A stretch of 64,000 nt of DNA. Source: Hemibagrus wyckioides (taxonomy: Eukaryota; Chordata; Actinopteri; Siluriformes; Bagridae). The stretch covers positions 27,454,280 to 27,518,279 of the forward strand of contig NC_080710.1 in NCBI RefSeq assembly GCF_019097595.1. The letters run 5' to 3'. The position numbers and the translations under genes were made by a program. The notes beneath the pieces were generated by a model. It ran no database searches and was not told where the DNA came from. It saw nothing but the letters and a program-made list of their open reading frames with translations. Positions 49,258 through 61,600 of the stretch are shown piece after piece; the stretch's first letter is position 1, and the number at the start of each line of letters is the position of its first letter.

Positions 49258-50230
49258 CTTTTAACTGCTCCAACTTTAAATCAAAGCCTTGGTGTAGCCT
49301 TCCAAAAACTTCTCACAATCCTTCTCTGGAATTATTTGCTCATTCCTCCGGACAGAACTGGTGTAACTCGGTCAGTTGCTCAAACATTGCTTCTTTTCTT
49401 CTTCTTCTTTTTTTCCGTTCAGTCCACAATGAGATTCAGCTCAGGGTTTTATCATCTACTTCCCCAGTACTTTATCTTTAAGCCACTTTGACCCAGTTTT
49501 GGAGGTTTGCTCAGGATCATTATCCTGCTGGAAGAACCCAGTTGTGATTAGGATTTAATTCTCTTCAGATCGTTGCGTCTCCTTGTGGTGCCACCGATGT
49601 TCTAACGTCCCTCTTCCCAGCAAAAAACTTCCCCAACATGATGCTGCCAACACCATGCTTCACAGTTAGGATGGAGCTCTTCTTCTAATCGTTTTAGCCA
49701 GACGTTTTCTTATCTGACCAGAGAATGTTCCTCCAAAAGTTTAGTTCTTTATCCTGGAGAACATGTGAAGCCAGACTGGTCTCTCTTTGTGTGACAACCG
49801 TTTAAATCACGTAGGACTTTCTTAATGGTGGATGTATGAACCTGATACCTCCAGCTCTTCCTTTCTTTTTGCTTTGGGGTTTCAGGAACTTTTTAATTCC
49901 AAAGTTTCCTCTTTCGTTGAGCTTGTCTGTGTGAACTCCAGTGAACTCTAGATTATTATTATATTTGAATACAGTTTGTTATGTAGAGATGCTCATGTTG
50001 CCTTCAGATGTTTGGAAATTGTTTTCAGGGAGCATTCAAGGTCCACAGATTGTGTGTGCTTTTTTTTTATTTTTTTAAATTTTTTGGCCGGATTGTTTCC
50101 TGAGGTGTAAATGCTCCAAAGGTACACTCTCGGATAACTCGTATTTTTGCTTAAACAAAAAGTGCCGTCCCTTAGACAGCACCTCAGAGCCATAGCACGT
50201 CTGTCCATCCGCTATCTGAGGCAGACTCTA
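49258..50230 (-). mobile_element. Decayed Tc1-like element, family C
   Basis: On the - strand 49533-49498 encodes FQQDNDPEQTSK, the Tc1 transposase block with the second catalytic Asp. Near 49735, LWSDKKT matches the LWSDET block of the first. Both lie in a region of about 970 bp with many stops. Clearly a different and older family than A, B or D. Confidence 0.75.
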
Positions 50231-50429
50231 ATGTTCAGCAGCTTTATGCACAGTAACAGTAAGGACTCTGGCTTTCTGTCGTCTGTGTGAGTGTGCAATC
50301 AGGTTGTGTATCAAAGTGCAAACCGGTTTTATTTGGTTCGTGGTTAGTGTTATTAAGTGTTATTACTTACAACGACACCAGTTAGATTCGAGTCCTCACA
50401 AGCACAGTGATGTGACATGGTGTGTGTGT

Positions 50430-53400
50430 GTGTGTGTGTGTGTTTCTGACTCTGTGTGTTTCTGACTCTGTGTGTTTCTGACTCTGTGTGTTTCTGACTC
50501 TGTGTGTTTCTGACTCTGTGTGTGTGTTTCTGACTCTGTGTGTGTGTTTCTGACTCTGTGTGTGTGTTTCTGACTGTGTGTGTGTGTTTCTGACTCTGTG
50601 TGTGTGTGTGTTTCTGACTCTGTGTGTGTGTGTTTCTGACTCTGTGTGTGTGTGTGTTTCTGACTCTGTGTGTGTGTGTGTTTCTGACTCTGTGTGTGTG
50701 TGTGTTTCTGACTCTGTGTGTGTGTGTGTTTCTGACTGTGTGTGTGTGTGTTTCTGACTCTCTGTGTGTGTGTGTGTTTCTGACTGTGTGTGTGTGTGTT
50801 TCTGACTCTGTGTGTGTGTGTGTTTCTGACTCTGTGTGTGTGTGTGTTTCTGACTCTGTGTGTGTGTGTTTCTGACTCTGTGTGTGTGTGTGTTTCTGAC
50901 TGTGTGTGTGTGTGTTTCTGACTCTGTGTGTGTGTGTGTTTCTGACTCTGTGTGTGTGTGTGTTTCTGACTCTGTGTGTGTTTCTGTGTGTGTGTGTTTC
51001 TGACTGTGTGTGTGTGTCTGTGTGTGTGTTTCTGACTGTGTGTGTGTGTTTCTGACTCTGTGTGTGTGTGTGTTTCTGACTCTGTGTGTTTCTGACTCTG
51101 TGTGTTTCTGACTCTGTGTGTTTCTGACTCTGTGTGTGTGTTTCTGACTCTGTGTGTGTGTGTTTCTGACTCTGTGTGTGTGTGTTTCTGACTCTGTGTG
51201 TGTGTGTTTCTGACTCTGTGTGTGTGTGTTTCTGACTCTGTGTGTGTGTGTTTCTGACTCTGTGTGTGTGTGTTTCTGACTCTGTGTGTGTGTGTTTCTG
51301 ACTCTGTGTGTGTGTGTTTCTGACTCTGTGTGTGTGTGTTTCTGACTCTGTGTGTGTGTGTTTCTGACTCTGTGTGTGTGTGTTTCTGACTCTGTGTGTG
51401 TGTGTTTCTGACTCTGTGTGTGTGTGTTTCTGACTCTGTGTGTGTGTGTTTCTGACTCTGTGTGTGTGTGTTTCTGACTCTGTGTGTGTGTGTTTCTGAC
51501 TCTGTGTGTGTGTGTTTCTGACTCTGTGTGTGTGTGTTTCTGACTCTGTGTGTGTGTGTGTTTCTGACTCTGTGTGTGTGTGTGTTTCTGACTCTGTGTG
51601 TGTGTGTGTGTTTCTGACTCTGTGTGTGTGTGTGTGTGTGTTTCTGACTCTGTGTGTGTGTGTTTCTGACTCTGTGTGTGTGTGTTTCTGACTCTGTGTG
51701 TGTGTGTTTCTGACTCTGTGTGTGTGTGTTTCTGACTCTGTGTGTGTGTGTTTCTGACTCTGTGTGTGTGTGTTTCTGACTCTGTGTGTGTGTGTTTCTG
51801 ACTCTGTGTGTGTGTGTTTCTGACTCTGTGTGTGTGTGTTTCTGACTCTGTGTGTGTGTGTTTCTGACTCTGTGTGTGTGTGTTTCTGACTCTGTGTGTG
51901 TGTGTTTCTGACTCTGTGTGTGTGTGTTTCTGACTCTGTGTGTGTGTGTTTCTGACTCTGTGTGTGTGTGTGTGTGTGTTTCTGACTCTGTGTGTGTGTG
52001 TGTGTGTGTTTCTGACTCTCTGTGTGTGTGTGTGTGTGTTTCTGACTCTGTGTGTGTGTGTGTTTCTGACTGTGTGTGTGTGTGTTTCTGACTGTGTGTG
52101 TGTGTGTTTCTGACTCTGTGTGTGTGTGTGTTTCTGACTCTGTGTGTGTGTGTGTTTCTGACTCTGTGTGTGTGTTTCTGACTCTGTGTGTGTTTCTGTG
52201 TGTGTGTGTTTCTGACTGTGTGTGTGTGTCTGTGTGTGTGTTTCTGACTGTGTGTGTGTGTTTCTGACTCTGTGTGTGTGTGTGTTTCTGACTCTGTGTG
52301 TGTGTGTGTTTCTGACTCTGTGTGTGTGTGTGTTTCTGACTCTGTGTGTGTGTGTGTTTCTGACTCTGTGTGTGTTTCTGACTGTGTGTGTGTGTTTCTG
52401 ACTGTGTGTGTGTGTCTGTGTGTGTGTTTCTGACTGTGTGTGTGTGTTTCTGACTCTGTGTGTGTGTGTGTTTCTGACTCTGTGTGTGTGTTTCTGACTC
52501 TGTGTGTGTGTGTGTTTCTGACTCTGTGTGTGTGTGTGTTTCTGACTCTGTGTGTGTGTGTGTGTTTCTGACTCTGTGTGTGTGTGTGTTTCTGACTCTG
52601 TGTGTGTGTGTGTTTCTGACTCTGTGTGTGTGTGTGTTTCTGACTCTGTGTGTGTGTGTGTTTCTGACTGTGTGTGTGTGTGTTTCTGACTCTGTGTGTG
52701 TGTGTGTTTCTGACTCTGTGTGTGTGTGTGTTTCTGACTCTGTGTGTGTTTCTGACTGTGTGTGTGTGTCTGTGTGTGTGTTTCTGACTGTGTGTGTGTG
52801 TTTCTGACTCTGTGTGTGTGTGTGTTTCTGACTCTGTGTGTGTGTGTGTGTTTCTGACTCTGTGTGTGTGTGTGTTTCTGACTCTGTGTGTGTGTGTGTG
52901 TTTCTGACTCTGTGTGTGTGTGTGTTTCTGACTCTGTGTGTGTGTGTGTTTCTGACTCTGTGTGTGTGTGTGTTTCTGACTCTGTGTGTGTGTGTTTCTG
53001 ACTCTGTGTGTGTGTGTGTTTCTGACTCTGTGTGTGTGTGTGTTTCTGACTCTGTGTGTGTGTGTTTCTGACTCTGTGTGTGTGTGTGTTTCTGACTCTG
53101 TGTGTGTGTGTTTCTGACTGTGTGTGTGTGTGTTTCTGACTGTGTGTGTGTGTGTTTCTGACTGTGTGTGTGTGTTTCTGACTGTGTGTGTGTGTGTTTC
53201 TGACTGTGTGTGTGTGTGTTTCTGACTGTGTGTGTGTGTGTTTCTGACTCTGTGTGTGTGTGTTTCTGACTCTGTGTGTGTGTGTTTCTGACTCTGTGTG
53301 TGTTTCTGACTGTGTGTGTGTGTTTCTGACTGTGTGTGTGTGTCTGTGTGTGTGTTTCTGACTGTGTGTGTGTGTTTCTGACTCTGTGTGTGTGTGTGTT

Positions 53401-54516
53401 TCTGACTCTGTGTGTGTGTGTGTTTCTGACTCTGTGTGTGTGTGTGTTTCTGACTCTGTGTGTGTGTGTGTTTCTGACTCTGTGTGTGTGTGTGTTTCTG
53501 ACTCTGTGTGTGTGTGTGTTTCTGACTCTGTGTGTGTGTGTGTTTCTGACTCTGTGTGTGTGTGTGTTTCTGACTCTGTGTGTGTGTGTGTTTCTGACTC
53601 TGTGTGTGTGTGTGTTTCTGACTCTGTGTGTGTGTGTGTTTCTGACTCTGTGTGTGTGTGTGTTTCTGACTCTGTGTGTGTGTGTGTTTCTGACTGTGTG
53701 TGTGTGTGTTTCTGACTCTCTGTGTGTGTGTGTGTGTGTGTGTTTCTGACTCTCTGTGTGTGTGTTTCTGACTCTGTGTGTGTGTGTGTTTCTGACTGTG
53801 TGTGTGTGTGTTTCTGACTCTCTGTGTGTGTGTGTGTGTGTTTCTGACTCTCTGTGTGTGTGTGTGTGTTTCTGACTCTCTGTGTGTGTGTGTGTGTGTT
53901 TCTGACTCTGTGTGTGTGTTTCTGACTCTGTGTGTGTGTTTCTGACTCTGTGTGTGTGTGTGTTTCTGACTCTGTGTGTGTGTGTGTTTCTGACTCTGTG
54001 TGTGTGTGTGTTTCTGACTCTGTGTGTGTGTTTCTGACTCTGTGTGTGTGTGTTTCTGACTCTGTGTGTGTGTTTCTGACTCTGTGTGTGTGTTTCTGAC
54101 TCTGTGTGTGTGTTTCTGACTCTGTGTGTGTGTTTCTGACTCTGTGTGTGTGTTTCTGACTCTGTGTGTGTGTGTTTCTGACTGTGTGTGTGTGTGTTTC
54201 TGACTGTGTGTGTGTGTGTTTCTGACTGTGTGTGTGTGTGTTTCTGACTGTGTGTGTGTGTTTCTGACTGTGTGTGTGTGTGTTTCTGACTGTGTGTGTG
54301 TGTGTTTCTGACTGTGTGTGTGTGTGTTTCTGACTGTGTGTGTGTGTGTTTCTGACTGTGTGTGTGTGTGTTTCTGACTGTGTGTGTGTGTGTTTCTGAC
54401 TCTGTGTGTGTGTGTTTCTGACTCTGTTTCTGACTGTGTGTGTGTGTGTTTCTGACTCTGTGTGTGTGTGTGTTTCTGACTCTGTGTGTGTGTGTTTCTG
54501 ACTGTGTGTGTTTCTG

Positions 54517-54549
<33 letters not shown>

Positions 54550-54668
54550 CTGACTGTGTGTGTGTCTGTGTGTGTGTTTCTGACTCTGTGTGTGTGTGTT
54601 TCTGACTCTGTGTGTGTGTGTGTTTCTGACTCTGTGTGTGTGTGTGTTTCTGACTCTGTGTGTGTGTC
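50430..54668 (+). repeat. 4.2-kb TTTCTGACTCTG(TG)n minisatellite
   Basis: Roughly 180 tandem units of about 18-30 bp, each TTTCTGACTCTG (or TTTCTGACTG) plus a variable number of TG. A - strand frame of 1439 codons (50353-54672) reads only His, Thr, Ser, Glu, Gln, Lys, Arg, Val and Asn words. It is open because the units lack stop codons in any - strand frame, not because it is a gene. It lies inside wwp1 intron 1. Confidence 0.98.
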
Positions 54669-56699
54669 TCAACTTCTTTTTAAATTTATTTTCTCAGTAC
54701 TCTATCTGTGCTTTATCCGTGATTATTTATCTGAATTTGTCCAGAGTGGATGTAATAGAGTTCAGTTTAAACATGACTGAGCCTGATATTTACCGTCATC
54801 TTCATCAAGCAGATGTCTAATGAATCGCCTGAGAAGCAGTGAGTTAGACTGTACTGTAGATATTCCTACTGTATATCTATAGTACAGTGTCCACTCCTGT
54901 ACATGAATATAGATGGTATAGTGGTGTGGTGATCTCTGTCCTTGCTTTAAGCTATGTCTCGGTGCGGTCAGTGGACCGGGCCTATGTGGTCTGACTCAAA
55001 TATTTCTATTAGCAGTCAGACTTGTTTGTCTGAAATCTTTACCAGAATGAACCGGACATTCTCAGATTTCCAGACGGGATGGATTATTTCGACATTACTG
55101 TTTTTTTTTCTTTCTAAGGGTGTAACGATACAATCCTGTCATGCATCAATTAATGTTTAATGCATAATCTGTATAACAACAATCACAATTTGATGATGCC
55201 CAGGGCATTTTTGCAATAAATAATTTTAACCAGCTGGTCTTAAAAGCTTGTGACTAAAACACTCGATTCTGCTGCTGTATTTTTTCTTTTTATTTATAAA
55301 TTTTTTATTTATGTATTTTTATTTATTTATTTATTTATTTATTATTTATTTTTTATATAATAATTTGTGATGCTTTTTAAAATGATAAATGGTAATTACT
55401 GATGCCACAAAGCACATCTTGGCCCAAATCTGTCAATTTAAAAAAAAAATACTAGTCGCTTAATAATTTATTATATTTATATATAAATAAAAAAGAACAA
55501 TAATTGTATTAATTAAAAATTAATTACGTTTAATTTAACTTTATTATAAATTGAATTAATTTAATTAAATAATTAAAAAAAATATTTTAATTATAAAATA
55601 AAAAATAATTATTTTTTTTTCTATTATTTGTATAAATGCAGATTTATTGTATATTATTTGTATGTGTGGTGTTTATTTATTTATTTGTAAATCAATGTTT
55701 TGCTTAAAATCTGTGCTGGTGGTCTTTTTTTCTTTCAAATAAATGCCACTTGGTTTGAAACGCAGTTTTGTAATGCACTGACATTTATAAGTCTTAAGTG
55801 TTTAAATACTTTTTGGAGCCACCGATTTATTTATTTGTTTGTTTATTTATTTTTTTTTATTTACCCCCCCCCAGCAGTAGAGTAGTAACAGTGCCGGCAT
55901 CACTCATCCCCTGAGCCCTCTCTCCTCATCTCCTCCGCTATCAGTGTTCACTCGCTCTGGCCTAATTGGGTTCCTCTTAAGCTGCTTAAAGTCTGCTCGT
56001 ATTTGAGCGCCTTTCTCCATCCCGGTCTCCAGGCTCTCCTCCTCTTCCTCCTCCTACGCAGTCACTCCTAATCACACTGAGAGTGCTAATGAAGCTGCGG
56101 GTTTTTTCCGTGTTGTACATTACAATCACGTTGCGCTCTGTTGCAGCCTGCTGTTTATTTTTCTTGCGATTGTTGCTAACGACACGCTTTCCTGTCTCAC
56201 TGTAGTGGTAACCATGGGCCACGGTGTGGGCTGAGGATCCGGAGGGCTTTACACACACCTACTGTAAGTAACCCAAGAGAACCTCAACCTGGATGTGTTT
56301 GAAAACAGTGTGTGTGCCATGACGCAACCCTGCCTGCGCTTACATTAGCAAGCAACATTTGTTTCTTGTTTTCTTCTTGCACCAAAAAACACAATTTAAT
56401 GATCCTGTGTCTAATTGTGTTGGCTTGACAGAGTTCTTCAGGATCTTCTGAATATTTATTCCATTTAAAAAAATTTCAAAAGTCAAAATGTTTGATGTAG
56501 AAACATGAAATTTATTCTTGTAACGGAATCGGGCGCCGAGTAGAATTACAGTATTCGCGTAGCAAAGCTCTGAATTGGGTCATTGATCTGCAGAGAAAAG
56601 ACCGTGGGGTGCTTTTAATTTTAGTCTGAAGTTCATGCAGACCAAACTGTAAGAGCTCCAGACGTGAAACTTCATTATGTGGTACACAAGGGACTCCAG
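54669..56699. other. wwp1: wwp1 intron 1, AT-rich then conserved-looking GC patch
   Basis: Very AT-rich from 55270 to 55690 with (ATTT)n. A more balanced stretch at 55900-56280 ends in a possible small exon (see 56206). No gene is seen. Confidence 0.5.
56206..56263 (+). other. wwp1: Possible alternative 5'UTR exon of wwp1
   Basis: A pyrimidine-rich acceptor (CCTGTCTCACTGTAG, ending 56205) and a consensus donor (ACT|GTAAGT) bracket 58 bp. It contains a six-codon upstream frame, ATG GGC CAC GGT GTG GGC TGA. Weak evidence; it could be chance. Confidence 0.25.
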
Positions 56700-57840
56700 G
56701 AACAACTTAACAACAACTTTGTTGGGATATCATAGCAACAACCCAGCATCCAATTGGTTAGCAAAGCAACCTCCAAGGCAAGCAAGTGGGTTAGTGTAGT
56801 TAACCACAAACACCCTGTTAGCCAGCTGGTTTGGCATAGCAACCACCTTGAGTACTGTAATTGTATAGCAACACTCTCCGAACCACCTAGAATGCCATAG
56901 CAACCATCTAGGAACATCCTAACAACCATCTAGAAGGCCATAGCCAGTGTCTAGCTAATCTCCCTATCAACCACGAAGCATCACCCTATTAACCACCAAT
57001 AATGCCATAGCAACCATCTAGCAACATCCTAGCGTCTACAAAGAATGCCATACCAAGCGTCTAATGACACCCTAGCAACCACCTAGAATGCCAAAGCAAT
57101 CATCTAGCAACATCCTAACAACCACAGAGAATGCCACACCAGTCATTTAGCAACACTCTTGCAACCACGAAGCATCACCCTATTAACCACCAAGAATGCC
57201 ATAGCAACCATCTAGCAACATCCTAGCAACTACAAAGAATGCCATAGCAACCATTTAGCGACTCCCTAACAACCACCTAGAATGCCATAGCAACCATCGA
57301 GCAACATTCTAACAACCACTTTCAGCCATCTAGCGACACCCTAGCAACCATGAAGCAACACCCTATCAACCACCGAGAATGCCATAACAACCATCTAGTG
57401 CCACCCTAGCAGCCATCTAGCAATTCCCTAGCAACCACCTAGAATGCCATAGCAACCACCTAGCAATATCCAAACAACCACTTTCAGCCATCTAGCGACA
57501 CCCTAGCAACCATCTAGCAACTCCCTAGCAACCACCTAGAATGCCATAACAACCATCTAGCAACATCCTAACAACCACTTTCAGCCATCTAGTGACACCC
57601 TAGCAACCATGAAACAACACCCTTTAACAACACAAACACCCTAGCAACCATCTAACAGCATCCTATCAGCTACCCAGCAACCCTGCAGCAACCAGCTGGT
57701 TTAGCATAGCAACTACTGAGCAACAGCATGGTATCCAGCCCCGTTAGTGTAGTAACCAGTTGTCTTTCTACACTTTAACAACCAGCTGGCTTTGTAAACC
57801 ACCTGGAATACCTTAGTAATCGCCTAGCAACTCAGAAAAA
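56700..57840 (+). repeat. 'AGCAACC' minisatellite array
   Basis: About 1.1 kb of imperfect units of about 20-45 bp built from words such as GAATGCCATAGCAACCATCT and AGCAACATCCTAGCAACCAC. Divergence between units is high, so the array is old. Confidence 0.93.
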
Positions 57841-58604
57841 CTAGAATAGATGCTGAAATATTAAGTGCATAAAATGCAGACATGTCATTCTGTTATTAAT
57901 TGCAGTGGAGTAAGACACTGTGTGCTGTTATTGGGGGAAAAATTAACGTCAGAGTGATAACAGTAACTCAGCGTTATTTTTCTGTATCAGTGTTTTATTC
58001 CTTTCATTAAAACAAACAAACAGAAAAAAACAGCAGAACAGAATGCTGCCTTTTTCAAGCCAACATAAAGAACCAGGAGCCTGTATACCAAACTTCAGAG
58101 GAATCTGACGCAGCATCAGCACCTCGATTCCTGCTAATGTGAATGCAGGGTACAGATATCCTGCGTAACATGAGCTCGTCTGACCTTCTGACATTCAGCT
58201 GACCTCTCCGTCATCTTTTCTCATCCTCACCTTTACCGCAACTCTTCCTAAACACTGTTTAGTTTTAGTTGGAGTTGCTTGACATTGACAAGTTACTTAA
58301 AAACTTTTTAATCACTTGTGCATCTGCTGTCTGTTTTGAACCTCCATGATCATGTGCATTGGCCTCTCTTTGTCTCCGTCTTCTCCTCCTCAGACTCCCT
58401 CCATCTTTGTCTTTCTCTGATTTATTTTTCAAATCTCAAAAGTACAATAGTTCAGCTTCTTTAATTGCTGCTATTTCCCTCTGACTGTAGTGCAGCACTA
58501 CAGAAGGTGTGTGTGTCTTTCTTCTTTCTTTAGCTGTCTGTTCTTCCTTTCCTCCCTCCCTCTGTCTTTCTTCCCCATGCATAATTAATGTTTTGAAATT
58601 TTAG
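57841..58604. other. wwp1: wwp1 intron 1, 3' end
   Basis: No repeat or gene is recognised. The last 100 bp are pyrimidine-rich, as expected before an acceptor. Confidence 0.55.
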
Positions 58605-58695
58605 GCTTCCACGTCTGTGTATGACATGGCCACGGCCCCATCCAGATCAGACTGTCGCAATAACCACGGAAGGACGACTCAGCTCCATGCCATCG
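58605..58695 (+). CDS. wwp1: wwp1 first coding exon
   Basis: Acceptor AATTTTAG ends at 58604; 21 leader bases precede the ATG at 58626. It encodes MATAPSRSDCRNNHGRTTQL then HAI and carries one base into the next exon. Donor GTAAGG at 58696. The ATG at 58621 is out of frame, and 58626 aligns with the known WWP1 start. Confidence 0.92.
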
Positions 58696-61600
58696 GTAAG
58701 GATGGAGGATTTGTACATGCCACCGTATCAGCAGAAGGAGTCTTAGAAGAAATAATCACTTATCACAAGAGAAACATTTGCACTAAACACGACAGCGTCA
58801 TCCACGGTTCTCTCTGTTGATAAGATATTCAATCCTCTTAATCCACACTAGGGATTTCTGCATTTTGTAGGTGACTTTCAGCATCGCCAACCCATCATTG
58901 CATTGAACTGTGGGTTAAATATTTTCTGCTAAACCAAACAAAGAGAAATTCCACCAGGTTCATCATAGTTTTGCTAGCGAGAAAAATCTCATGTTAATGA
59001 GTTAAACCACTAGACGTGCACGAAACTTCACAGACCGATGACTAAATTGGTGAAAAGATCATGTGCTAAATTTTCTATTAACAGCACTGCAGAGTGTCTG
59101 CTCCCATAGAGACGTACGCTAACTCTTCCATCTTCCATAGGACGCCAATACTTTTCTCCAAACTGAAGGGCTAGGTTTGTTTGTTTTAATTTGTTTGTGC
59201 ACAAAGCTGGCTCCACGGAGACATGGTGTGTTAAAGTTAAAGTGGAAGAACTTGAGTGTCCTGTACAGAGCCCTGACTCTGACTCAACCCCACCGAACAC
59301 CTTTGGGATGAACCGCACCCCAGACCTCCTTGTGTGTCTGATCACAAATCTATACAGTCATGCTCCAACATCTAGCCTTCCCAAAAGAAAGGAGCTTATT
59401 CTAACCCCAAAGAGGAATAAGATCTAGAATGGGATGTTCAAGTGGTGTCCCAATACTTTTGGTCATATAGTGCATTAAGAAGGAAATTTTAATGTGTTAT
59501 GTATTGCATATATTCACTTTATTTTATTTCAATAAAGTGTCCTTTTGAAACCTGGTACATTTTTTCATTTCAGTTCTGTGCGCCAAACTCAAGCGGAAGA
59601 AGAACTGGTTCGGTGCGACCGTTTACGTGGAGGTGACGGCGGAAGGAGAGAGCAGGAAGACATCTAAGTCTCACAACCCCTCCAGTCCCAAGTGGGACGA
59701 TCGCCTCACCCTGTAAGACTTGTTCCTCTTTCCGAGTCATCCGGTAGCAAAGAAGAACTGCTTAAGCTCATACATTTACATGTTAATGAGCAGAAATGTC
59801 ACTTGTCCACGTGTCGTGAGAAACAAACGTGACGGAACCACGTTTAACAAACATTCTAATTGGAATTTCTTCAAGGCTGACATCGATGAGGAAGGAATAA
59901 ACCAATACAGGACATACAGCTAGCGGAAAATAATGTGCTGCCTCTATTCTTTAAGCAATTTGCCTATGTTTTCAGTTTGTTACTGAACTACACTTAATTT
60001 TTTTTTATCCATTTATAGTTATGTTTAACTCTATAGTTTTGTCATGTCACACTCCACAATGATGGTTTAATGGCTCATATGGCTCATATATTTCTGTTTT
60101 TTTTTCCTAGCCTACTAGGGGCAATATATTCATAGAAAATTTTAATGTTGATATCAAACCCATTTCTGCTCTCTGAGATGCCCCAAGTGCTTATTCAAAA
60201 AAAAATTGAAGGCGTTTATCTTCAGCCACTAAAATTCTGTGTAAGGTTATCCAGCAGAGGGGAAAAACACGCTTCCCACACTGAAAGCCAGCAGACTCAT
60301 TTTATATCAGACTTGTGGCAAGAAAATATTTCATTTGTTTATACCGATTGAAAATGCCAGATAAGGTTTTCTATTCCGCTAGCAGGAATGATGGTGTAAA
60401 GGGTTAATGTTGGGAATTTCTCATTTAGAGGAGTCTTCAGTCAGTAGAAGGCAGGATGGAAAACTTTTAAATGTACATAAACAGGCATAACATTATGACC
60501 ACCTGCCTAAGATTGTGTCAGTCCCCCTTTCATGCACTGTGTATTCTGACACCTTTCTATCAGAACCAGCATTAACTTCTTCAGCAATTTGAGCAACAGT
60601 AGCTCGTCTGTTGGATCGGATCACACGGGCCAGCCTTCACTCCCCACATGCATCATCGAGCCTTGACCGCCCATGACCCTGTCGCCGGTTCACCACTGTT
60701 TCTTCATTGGACCACTTTTGATAGATACTGACCACTGCGGACCGGGAACACCCCACAACAGCTGCAGTTTTGGAGATGCTCTGATCCAGTCGTCTAGCTA
60801 TCACAATTTGGCCCTTTGTCAAACTCGCTCAAATCCTTACGCTGGTCCATTTTTCCAGGTGCCATGATGAGGAGATCTTCAGTGTTATTCACTTCACCTC
60901 TCACTGTTCATATGCCTGATCGGTGTATAACAAGCCTTAAATTGTTGATTTTAATGGAAAAAAACATAATAGTTTATTTTAACTGTAAAGAGGAAATAAT
61001 CCCCTTATCACAGGATGAAGGTAGTGACTCCACCCAGGTGTTTTTCACATTAACAGACACTTTTCCGATAAGAGTGCAGAATAGTGTTTAATTCCTTTAC
61101 TCATTCAGCAGCTCTGTGGTACAACATTTAATAGCGTTCGTCTCACTCGATCGAGTTGACGGTGGAGGAACTGCTGCATTCTGCAGGCAGGTCAGGAAAA
61201 TCTGTGTACGCACACCTCCACCCGCCGAGAATGAAATCCTGCACGGCCGCACACTGCTGCTGGCACGGCGACGCTGCGCTTCTCAGCCAGGGAGGGGGGC
61301 TGTCAGGGATTTTTGCAAGTCATCTATATTGTGTCGAGATCTCAGTTTGGTGTAGAATATTTAATCCGTCACTTGGTAGAGGTCTGAGGGAGTCTGTACG
61401 CTCGTCTGATGTGAGAGAACACCGCGGTGTGTTCGGTGTCCGGCTTCATGCATCATGGGAGATGTATTGGATGCATGATGGGTTTGTAATGCAGCATGCT
61501 TTGAACATTTTCAGTATCCAGGAAGAGAACATGCGCAGTGTTTATGGTGGAATAACAATCTCGCAAAAGCTTCCCAAGTGGATTTGCCTCTAGTTGGTTT

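Noticed and set aside
50353..54672. 1439-codon open frame on the - strand
   Set aside because: It coincides with the minisatellite and encodes only repeat words; no start context, domain or codon bias of a gene.
61156..61593. 145-codon frame in a CpG-bearing part of a wwp1 intron
   Set aside because: No recognisable domain, low-complexity surroundings, no splice or promoter support; kept only as intron content.
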